Program-made: the position numbers and the translations under genes
Source of the DNA: Saprospiraceae bacterium
GTDB taxonomy: Bacteria > Bacteroidota > Bacteroidia > Chitinophagales > Saprospiraceae
NCBI GenBank assembly: GCA_021604865.1
Contig: BQJU01000015.1
Coordinates: 1 to 64,000, forward strand
DNA length: 64,000 nucleotides
Direction: 5' to 3'
The notes under the pieces: model-generated
The model's database searches: none
What the model saw: only the letters and a program-made list of their open reading frames with translations
Told to the model about the DNA's origin: nothing
In this document: positions 57,127 through 64,000 of the stretch, in pieces
Layout of the letters: each line of letters opens with the position of its first letter
Position numbering within the stretch: the stretch's first letter is position 1

Positions 57127-57380
57127 AGCATAAATTAAAAATAATTGAGGTTTATTCCATTAAGGGTAATATAAGCTCAAATTGATACCATCCAGATGCG
57201 CTATACCTGAAATAAAGTATGGAATAATCTGGCCTATACAGAATATTTACATGCCAATTCTCTCGACTGAAGGAATAATTTATTTGCAACATTAAACAAT
57301 CCTCAATCTTTATCAGGCTGTTTTTTTTTGACAAACAGCTCGCCAAAACATCCATTTTCTCTTATTTTTAAGATTTAGAT

Positions 57381-57556
57381 CATGTTTGGAAGCAAATCCC
57401 GATGCAAGATCAGCGCAAATTCTTTCCTTTACCAAGGAACCACTTTTTGCTTCCCATGGGCTTGCTGAGGTTCTTTGACAGGAAGTCCGTTGCCGTAGTA
57501 TTGGACACTGACGCCCGGAGAATAACCATGCAAAGCAGGCCGCCAAACAAGCGCTT
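57381..57556. repeat. Decayed CATGTTTGG-family element upstream of the thioesterase
   Basis: A left arm CATGTTTGGAAGC (57381) and a degenerate right arm GCCGCCAAACAAGCGC (near 57539-57554) enclose about 150 bp. It shares the 13-bp GACGCCCGGAGAA (57510-57522) with the element at 35121-35469. It ends about 20 bp before the thioesterase start and so may carry or disturb that gene's promoter. The rest of the gap 57127-57380 holds nothing recognised. Confidence 0.5.
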
Positions 57557-57577
57557 ACACGCAAAAAAACAGATAGT

Positions 57578-58327
57578 ATGAGCAGCAAATCTCTTGGATA
57601 TGAAGAAGCTTTTATCATTCGAACTTACGAAATTGACAACCAAAAAAAGGCAACCATCCAAGCCTTGATCAGATTGATGCAGGAGGCGGCCATGCAAAAT
57701 GTCATGAAATTGAAACTGTCCGTTTGGGATATGCAACCTCACCACATTTCCTGGGTCCTGCTACGAAAAGACTTACGCATCAATCGGTTGCCTTCCCTGG
57801 GCGAAAAAATTCTGGTAAAAACCATTCCCACGGGCTTTGAAAAATATTTTAGCTTCAGGGATTTTCGGATATTTGATCAACAGCAGCAATTGCTGGCATA
57901 CTCTTCATCCAGCTGGTTATTGATGAATACCCTCACCAGAAAAATGGCCCGTATTCCTGAATTTATCCTTCAATTTGGTTCAAAAATGCCTCCTTCGGAT
58001 ACCTACTTGCCGCGACCAGAGTGTCGGTTTCCCTCCTTTGAACAGGTAGATATTGAAGAAAATTTTCGCGTCAATTGGCATCACCTGGACTTCAATCAGC
58101 ACCTGAATAATACACAATACATCGCCTGGATGCTGGATGCCATGCCGAAGGAATACTTGCAAAACGGAACCCTGAAAAGATTGGAAATTCAATACCGCCA
58201 TGAGTGTAAATATCAGGATATGTTATGGGCTCAAACGCAACAAATTGGAGATAAAACCTTTATTCACCGTTTGATCAATCAGGAAAATCAGCAAGAGGTT
58301 GCTTTTGCTAAAACGCTGTGGGAGTAA
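57578..58327 (+). CDS. Acyl-ACP thioesterase family protein
   Basis: A 249-residue cytoplasmic enzyme with two tandem hotdog folds. The second has DFNQHLNNTQYIAWMLD, the conserved Asn-His pattern of the FatA/FatB-like active site. The first has the EAAMQN motif and ISWVLLR strand. It releases fatty acids from acyl carrier protein. Chain-length preference is unknown. It starts with ATG at 57578 shortly after a decayed repeat element. Confidence 0.88.
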   Translation: MSSKSLGYEEAFIIRTYEIDNQKKATIQALIRLMQEAAMQNVMKLKLSVWDMQPHHISWVLLRKDLRINRLPSLGEKILVKTIPTGFEKYFSFRDFRIFDQQQQLLAYSSSSWLLMNTLTRKMARIPEFILQFGSKMPPSDTYLPRPECRFPSFEQVDIEENFRVNWHHLDFNQHLNNTQYIAWMLDAMPKEYLQNGTLKRLEIQYRHECKYQDMLWAQTQQIGDKTFIHRLINQENQQEVAFAKTLWE

Positions 58328-58394
58328 TTTTTTTGATGCGGTAATGGTTTGAAAAGTTAAAAATTTAGAAAAAACGGTCAGATTCAAATTATTA

Positions 58395-58426
58395 TTGGCA
58401 TTTAAGGGATTAGAATAATATTTTTG
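58395..58426 (+). promoter_or_regulatory. Candidate promoter of the small CxxC gene
   Basis: TTG (58395-58397), 21 bp, then TATTTTTG (58419-58426), a match to TAnnTTTG, 23 bp before the ATG at 58450. Confidence 0.42.
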
Positions 58427-58449
58427 TATCGCAACGGTAAATTAACGTC

Positions 58450-58755
58450 ATGGATATAGAGATCAAAATTGAGGATGTGCAACTGATAATGGGAGACCTG
58501 TTTTCTCCTGGGTTTCAGGCCTGTTTGGATTCTACCTATTGTGGCCAATGTGAAGACAATTGTACTTCCGTAAAGATTGAAAAACTATGGCTTAATCATC
58601 TTGGAGATGTGATCGTTGAGGGCTCTTGTAAAAAGTGTAATGGCAAAACAAACCGGTATATTGAAACCGGAGAGCATGCAGAAAGCTACGATCAGGCCAT
58701 GGCAATTCGTGAATTACAGATCGATCTTTTAAAATGCTACAATACCCGTTTTTAA
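58450..58755 (+). CDS. Small CxxC protein of unknown function
   Basis: A 101-residue cytoplasmic protein, not recognised. Two cysteine clusters, CGQCEDNC (about residues 31-38) and CKKCNGK (about 60-66), are spaced like a zinc ribbon, with beta-strand-like sequence between them (LWLNHLGDVIVEGS). The C-terminal third is helical. It probably binds zinc; the role is unknown. It has its own candidate promoter and is convergent with the metallopeptidase gene 16 bp away. Confidence 0.72.
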   Translation: MDIEIKIEDVQLIMGDLFSPGFQACLDSTYCGQCEDNCTSVKIEKLWLNHLGDVIVEGSCKKCNGKTNRYIETGEHAESYDQAMAIRELQIDLLKCYNTRF

Positions 58756-58771
58756 GCATAGCATGCTAATA

Positions 58772-59572
58772 TTACCACATTCCCTCCACCATTCTATAAG
58801 TTTCCACCATACGAATATACTGCTGATAGGAAAACCCACATTTACAATCTTCCGGATAATATGACATGATATTGGCGACATGCGGACGGTAGAATTCCCC
58901 ATTTGCATCCAATTCGGGTAAAATAAAACGGCAGCCTTCTAATAAAAGGTATTTCCCTACCAAGGTATCACCGGTAATGTATGGGTCTGCCGGCGTGTCA
59001 CATATTAGATCCCCTTCTGATTCACAATTTTCTCCATTGACCAATTCTGCGCCAAAACCTTCATTGGTATTAAACAGTCCAAAATAGTGTCCAAATTCAT
59101 GGGCCACTGATTTGGGAATATTTGCCGTACAAGGTTTTTTCATCATAATACCTCCCTTCTCGGTCATGGTGATACCGGCTTGAGTAGAATAGCCACAATC
59201 ATCTGGCGCCCAGGAAATATTTCCAACAAAAAAGACATTTATGCGGTTATTTTGGTGGTACTTCGCTTGCATTTCCGCCCATTCATTGGTATTGAGTGGT
59301 GAATTGTATTGAAAATTATCAATGTATCGAAATTCACAAATTTCAAAGCTGAGGCCAATTGGTTTAAAATAATAATTGAGGGTATCAAAACTTTCCAGAA
59401 TTTCGGTTTCCGTTATCCCAGCCGAACCTACTGTATCCAGCGTGATATGTGCCACTACGGAGAATTCCTTATTTAGTATTGGTAAAGGGTGTTGCTGAGC
59501 GTGATAATACTGTGCAGGAAGAGAGAGCCAGCAAAACAGCGGCAGCAGAACTGTAAGTAATTTACGATTCAT
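58772..59572 (-). CDS. Secreted M43-like zinc metallopeptidase with altered third ligand
   Basis: 266 residues from the ATG at 59572, which begins a signal peptide (MNRKLLTVLLPLFCWLSLPA); the longer frame upstream is unlikely. The catalytic region has HEFGHYFGLFN, where two zinc histidines and the catalytic glutamate are present but the third ligand of HExxHxxGxxH is Asn (AAT) rather than His. The downstream DLICDTPADP motif is typical of the pregnancy-associated plasma protein A-type (M43) family. It may be less active, use another ligand or be a sequence error. Confidence 0.8.
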   Translation of the reverse strand: MNRKLLTVLLPLFCWLSLPAQYYHAQQHPLPILNKEFSVVAHITLDTVGSAGITETEILESFDTLNYYFKPIGLSFEICEFRYIDNFQYNSPLNTNEWAEMQAKYHQNNRINVFFVGNISWAPDDCGYSTQAGITMTEKGGIMMKKPCTANIPKSVAHEFGHYFGLFNTNEGFGAELVNGENCESEGDLICDTPADPYITGDTLVGKYLLLEGCRFILPELDANGEFYRPHVANIMSYYPEDCKCGFSYQQYIRMVETYRMVEGMW

Positions 59573-59970
59573 GGGTTGACTTTTGCGCGTGTTATGAACA
59601 TCAGAGCTTATTTGGAGGCCAACCTTATGGCTGCAAGGGATCATTTTTCGCTACAAAAGTCGACGGCCAAACAAGGTCTCATTAGATTCTAGGTTCTTTG
59701 ACAATTTTGGTGGTCAAAGAACGAGAATTTGCAATTTAGGAATTTTAGGTTTATTTTGCAATGGTGACATCAAAGCAACTCAAGGTTTCCCACTCATTGA
59801 CAGTAGGAGACCTTAAACTGCTTTAAAAAACGCGTACTCCCCTTCCTGGATTTTTTCCAATACGTTATTAATTACGTGCATATTTGGAGCGAAAACAACT
59901 CTAAGTGCTCTAATTATTTATTAAACCTATAAAGTGCCTCCCCAGGGTAATTTATGGAGCATAATCCCGT
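59573..59970. other. Gene-free region before the PKD protein
   Basis: 398 bp between divergent genes. A TTTGGAGGCCAACCTT near 59609-59624 resembles the TTTGGAGGTCGACCTT end of the element at 35121, and TATTTGGAGCG near 59881 is a weaker likeness, so a decayed copy is possible. No promoter or gene is recognised. Confidence 0.4.
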
Positions 59971-62900
59971 ATGATGATTTTTAGATTTAACGCTCTACTC
60001 TCGGTTTCGGTAACGCTATGTCTATTTTTCTCACTAGCTGGCCTGCAAGCCCAGACGGTCTCTTTGACGGAAGGTTGTAGTCCTTTGGAAGTCAATTTTA
60101 CGCCTCCTGCAGGAGTAGCAAGTTATTATTGGGATTTCGATAATGGGGCTACCTCTACCCTATCCAATCCGGTTAATACTTATATCGAAGCTGGCGTCTA
60201 TACGGTAAGTTTCAGTCTTAGTGCTGGAAGCCCGGTATTGGGGACTGTCACCATTACCGTTTATGACAAACCTGATCTGGAAATCGCCAGTGATATTCAT
60301 TCCGGTTGTCGTCCTTTACTCGTCAATTTTAATGATCAGACCGAATTACCGGAAGGCATTACCATCAACAATTATGAGTGGGTATTTGGTGATGGCGGAA
60401 CTACTTCAGGGACAGATATGCCCACACATCTTTATACCAGTAGTGGTAATTTTGATGTTTCATTGGCTATTGAAACCAACTTGATAAGTTGTAATACCAC
60501 TGAGATCTTTCCGGCTTTGATTAAGGTGAGTAGTGTTGACAATGTTGGGTTTGTCACAATTCCTAACCCACCTCGTGCTTGCGAACCGCCCCTCCAGGTT
60601 TCTTTTATCAACTTTACACCAGCTAACAACTTGACCTTGGACTGGGATTTTGGCAATGGAAATACCTTTACCGGAAGTACCCCCCCACCACAACTTTATA
60701 CCGAAAATGGAGTATTCCAGGCTACCCTAACTGCCCGCGATACCAATAATTGCACAAATAGTTTCACCCTACCAGTAACCATTGGCAGGTCGAGTGCCAG
60801 CTTTAATATCCCGGATACTGTTTGCATTATGGACAGCATTTTTATTGAAAACACATCGGACTTAGGCGGCTATTTTTGGGATTTTTCGGAAGGCGCATCG
60901 ATTGATACAACCTCTATCAAAAATCCGGCATTGAACTTTACTCAATATGGGCTTGTCAATATCAATTTGACAGTAACTCCGCCTGATAGCATTTGTGCGG
61001 GAGATACCACGATCACCGTTTTTGTTGACGAAGCGGATGCCAGTTTTACTTCTGATCCCTCTTTTAGTTGCTCCAATCCCTTAATTGTGGATTATACTCC
61101 CCTATCTCCCCTAACCAGCGAATGGCTTTGGATCTTTCATGATGTAGAATTTTCAATTGAACAATTCCCTAGGGATACCCTTTCCTATATAGATACCACC
61201 TTGTATGGTGAAAAAGGCCCTAAATTTTTTTTCACCACCTTGATTGCGTACAATGCATCTGGTTGTCAGGATACCGTATCATTGGCAGACACTATATTTC
61301 AGCCAAATGCTTGGTTTATGCCCGATGTGATTGATGGGTGCGCTCCACTCACCGTTATGTTTGCTGATTCCAGCAGTTCAAGAGAACCTATTACCCGTTG
61401 GACCTATATTTTTGGTGATGGCAGCAGTCAGACCCTGGCCAGCTATGACGATCCTATTGCCCACACCTTCGCTGAACCTGGATCGTACGAAGTACAACTT
61501 TATATTGAGAATGAAGGAGGTTGTGTCGACACCTCCTATGTGATCACCATAGAAGTAGGTGAACCTATTCCAATTGATTTTACTGCCGACCAAACAGAAG
61601 TCTGTCCTGGAGAACAGGTTACCTTTACCAGCCTGACAAGTGACCCCAGAATAGATGCCTGGCATTTTGCAACTGAAGGAGACCGAAGCACCCACTGTTA
61701 TCTAACCCCAGAAATGCAATGGGTCTTCAATTCCGAAACCGGCCCCCAGGATGTCACCATGTCCGTCGTATACAATGGCTGTCTATCCACCCTGACAAAG
61801 GAAAACTTTATTAATATCAAAGGGCCTATAGCCAAAATTGATCATGAATTGGATTGTGCACAACCCAATGATTTCATTTTTAGAGACTCTAGTCTAAGTG
61901 CCACTTCCATACAATGGGACTTTGGGGATAACCAGACTAGTACCCAACTAAACCCCATTCATACCTATGCACAGACGGGCAATTATACCGTGATATTGAT
62001 TGCAGAAAACGATACCAGTGGGTGTGTTGCCTCCAGAGATACCGCTTTGATCTATGTAAGAAATCCCGAAGCTATTTTTGAGGCGCCGATTAATGGTTGT
62101 AAGGGTGATGTATTTGAATTAAATGGGGCGGCCTCTGTAGATGTCAATGCCGATTGTTGGAAAGGGTATGAATGGTTTTTCACTAAAAATAGTCGCCCGA
62201 TTACAACCCAGGATACGTCGGTAGTTGTACGTTTTGCAACTGCCGGACCGGATACCATCTCCTTAGTTGTTGAAGATATCAACGGGTGTAAAGATACGAC
62301 CAGCCATATTATCAATATACATGGCGTTGATGCAACCTTCAATGCCAGCACAAATTATATCTGCCTGGAGGCAGAAAACCCGGTCGTTTTTACCGATTCT
62401 ACACAGGCAGATACGACAATTGTCTCCTGGTTATGGCATTTTGGGGATGGAGGTACCTCAGCTTTACAAAATCCCTCCCACCTTTTTCAGGGCTCGGCTG
62501 CATCCTATATAATCACCTTGGAGGCAACAGATATACTTGGTTGTAAGGGTGTTGTGCTGGATAGCATTTCGGTTTATGAGCCTGTTAGTCAGCTTGTTTC
62601 TCTCCCCCAGATACCCAATGTGTGTCTGGGACAGGCCATTACTTTTTCAGCGACGGATTATACAGAGGCAGGATCTTTTCTGTTGTATGACTGGGATTTT
62701 GGCAACGGTGCTCAATCCGATGAACAAACCAATGAGGTAGTATATGCAGGAGCAGGCACTTATCTGGTCCAACTCAATTATGAAGAAGCCAGTTCAGGTT
62801 GCGGAGGTAGTTTGTCCCAATTGGTGAATATTCAGAATTACCCCATCGCTGACTTTAGCAGCAGTGTCGATAGTTTGCCCATTGTTTGTTATCCTGCCAA

Positions 62901-64000
62901 TATTTTCTTTACTGATCAAAGTGAAAGCAGCAATAATTTATCTTACTTCTGGAATTTTGGGAATGGGCAAACGGGTTTCACAACCAATCCAGCAGCTTCA
63001 TTTGATAAAGGTACTTTTGAGGTACAGCTCATTGTATCCACTTCTTATGGTTGTCGGGATACCATTAGTAGAGAATTGACGCTGGTCGGACCTGAAGGGG
63101 ATTTTTCCATTGCTCCCGATAGAATTTGTGTCGGAGAAAGTGTCCTTTTAAGCCTGCAAGACACCGTAGATGTAAGCACCTACACTTGGAATTTTGGAGA
63201 TGGCCAACAGGAAGATAATGTGAATCCGGTAATGCATGCCTACAATTTTGTGCCCCCAAGCGGGCAAACAGTGATTACTTTGATTTTGGAGGGGACAAAC
63301 GGAGCCTGTACCTTTGCTGTAGAAAAACCAGTTGATATCATAGATGTCTCTGCTGACTTTCTCATCAATAATGGCCTCGATTCAGCATTCTGCATTGGCA
63401 ATTTACAATTTACCAATACGTCTACCGGCGCTAATGTATGGCAATGGGATTTTGATAACGGCAATAATTCCCAGGATCCCGATCCAGTTATCAATTTTGA
63501 ATCAGGAACTTATGACATCCAACTGGCTGTAGAAAACAGCACACTAGGCTGTCGTGACACTTTAATCAGGCAAATCACTCTATACGATAATCCTCCAATT
63601 GACATCCTGCCTGATACGCTTTGTTTTGGGGACACCATTCAGCTTCAACTGCAAACACTTCTTGAGGATGCAATTTATTTTTGGGAACCTTCTTCGCTTG
63701 TTACAGACAATACGGTAGCCGCCCCATTGGCATTTCCGGTTACCTCTACCGAGTTTTCCGTTTCAGTTACAGACGCCAATGGATGTAGCGGTACGGATAG
63801 TCAGGTCATTGATGTGATTAGGCCTTTTCCGGAAATCCCGTCCGATACAACGATTTGTAAAGGGGATACGCTTTTCATAAATCTACCTAACGATGACAAC
63901 TTTTATCAATTTGCCTGGACACCGGCCCCTCCACCATTTTCGCCCGAAGATGATCAGTTGTATCAATTGTTGGTCACCGATGTATTAGGTTGCCGGGAGG
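59971..64000 (+). CDS. Giant secreted PKD-repeat protein, 5' part
   Basis: The frame from the ATG at 59971 stays open to the window end, 1,343 codons, so the gene is partial. A signal peptide (about residues 1-28, ending LAGLQAQ) is followed by at least a dozen tandem PKD/Ig-like domains. Their hallmark strand recurs as WDFGNG, FGDGGT, FGDGSS, WDFGDNQT, WHFGDGGT, WNFGNGQT and WNFGDGQQ. Each domain holds paired cysteines (for example GC near a domain start). Such proteins in Bacteroidota usually end in a T9SS sorting or gliding-motility (CHU_C) domain and act as surface adhesins or matrix; that end lies outside the window. Confidence 0.9.
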   Translation, partial: MMIFRFNALLSVSVTLCLFFSLAGLQAQTVSLTEGCSPLEVNFTPPAGVASYYWDFDNGATSTLSNPVNTYIEAGVYTVSFSLSAGSPVLGTVTITVYDKPDLEIASDIHSGCRPLLVNFNDQTELPEGITINNYEWVFGDGGTTSGTDMPTHLYTSSGNFDVSLAIETNLISCNTTEIFPALIKVSSVDNVGFVTIPNPPRACEPPLQVSFINFTPANNLTLDWDFGNGNTFTGSTPPPQLYTENGVFQATLTARDTNNCTNSFTLPVTIGRSSASFNIPDTVCIMDSIFIENTSDLGGYFWDFSEGASIDTTSIKNPALNFTQYGLVNINLTVTPPDSICAGDTTITVFVDEADASFTSDPSFSCSNPLIVDYTPLSPLTSEWLWIFHDVEFSIEQFPRDTLSYIDTTLYGEKGPKFFFTTLIAYNASGCQDTVSLADTIFQPNAWFMPDVIDGCAPLTVMFADSSSSREPITRWTYIFGDGSSQTLASYDDPIAHTFAEPGSYEVQLYIENEGGCVDTSYVITIEVGEPIPIDFTADQTEVCPGEQVTFTSLTSDPRIDAWHFATEGDRSTHCYLTPEMQWVFNSETGPQDVTMSVVYNGCLSTLTKENFINIKGPIAKIDHELDCAQPNDFIFRDSSLSATSIQWDFGDNQTSTQLNPIHTYAQTGNYTVILIAENDTSGCVASRDTALIYVRNPEAIFEAPINGCKGDVFELNGAASVDVNADCWKGYEWFFTKNSRPITTQDTSVVVRFATAGPDTISLVVEDINGCKDTTSHIINIHGVDATFNASTNYICLEAENPVVFTDSTQADTTIVSWLWHFGDGGTSALQNPSHLFQGSAASYIITLEATDILGCKGVVLDSISVYEPVSQLVSLPQIPNVCLGQAITFSATDYTEAGSFLLYDWDFGNGAQSDEQTNEVVYAGAGTYLVQLNYEEASSGCGGSLSQLVNIQNYPIADFSSSVDSLPIVCYPANIFFTDQSESSNNLSYFWNFGNGQTGFTTNPAASFDKGTFEVQLIVSTSYGCRDTISRELTLVGPEGDFSIAPDRICVGESVLLSLQDTVDVSTYTWNFGDGQQEDNVNPVMHAYNFVPPSGQTVITLILEGTNGACTFAVEKPVDIIDVSADFLINNGLDSAFCIGNLQFTNTSTGANVWQWDFDNGNNSQDPDPVINFESGTYDIQLAVENSTLGCRDTLIRQITLYDNPPIDILPDTLCFGDTIQLQLQTLLEDAIYFWEPSSLVTDNTVAAPLAFPVTSTEFSVSVTDANGCSGTDSQVIDVIRPFPEIPSDTTICKGDTLFINLPNDDNFYQFAWTPAPPPFSPEDDQLYQLLVTDVLGCRE

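Overview
The window looks like chromosomal DNA of a Bacteroidota member, most likely of the Saprospiraceae/Lewinella type. This rests on AT-rich intergenic DNA, Bacteroidota-type -7 boxes (TAnnTTTG), a type IX secretion (T9SS) C-terminal sorting domain, large PKD-repeat secreted proteins, a zinc-ligand-poor L36 and the gene content. The genus is inference; no rRNA gene is present.

Layout. (1) 1-9,560: a MocR-type regulator divergent from a pyridoxamine-phosphate-oxidase-like flavoprotein, a GNAT acetyltransferase, a possible outer-membrane-protein remnant, a 1,344-residue secreted GH144-like glycoside hydrolase with a T9SS tail, and an RluA pseudouridine synthase. Two copies of a small MITE-like element (30-229, 9,397-9,561) supply the stop codons of the two minus-strand genes they abut. 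(2) 9,559-14,744: an APC permease fused to universal stress domains, two identical tRNA-Glu genes with a terminator, then gap and pgk. (3) 14,833-29,844: the most unusual region, a plus-strand run of eight genes. It holds two paralogous cassettes, each with a CHAT-domain (caspase-like) protease, an nSTAND P-loop NTPase and a beta-propeller connected to the envelope, followed by a secreted unknown protein and an orphan membrane-anchored propeller. The NTPase/propeller module is cut at different points in each cassette. (4) 29,923-37,686: a lipoprotein DNA/RNA endonuclease, a lysophospholipid-type acyltransferase, a CBM9-like protein, topoisomerase III preceded by six 30-bp tandem repeats, a retropepsin-like protein and a triple CBM48-like protein. 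(5) 37,703-57,020: the complete str-S10-spc-alpha ribosomal super-operon on the minus strand, 33 genes from rpsL to rplQ, including fusA, secY, map, infA, rpmJ and rpoA but no tuf. (6) 57,578-64,000: an acyl-ACP thioesterase, a small CxxC protein, an M43-like metallopeptidase with an altered zinc motif, and the 5' part of a giant PKD-repeat protein that runs off the window.

How the genes may work together. In region 3 the working model is a cytoplasmic CHAT protease controlled by an nSTAND ATPase switch, which reads envelope or periplasmic state through TPR or beta-propeller sensors across one membrane helix. The parts are recognisable; the trans-envelope arrangement, the split and re-joined modules and the orphan sensor look under-described. 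A role in defence, programmed death or envelope stress is inference only. Dispersed CATGTTTGG inverted repeats recur between genes and suggest an active or recently active family of small non-coding repeats.
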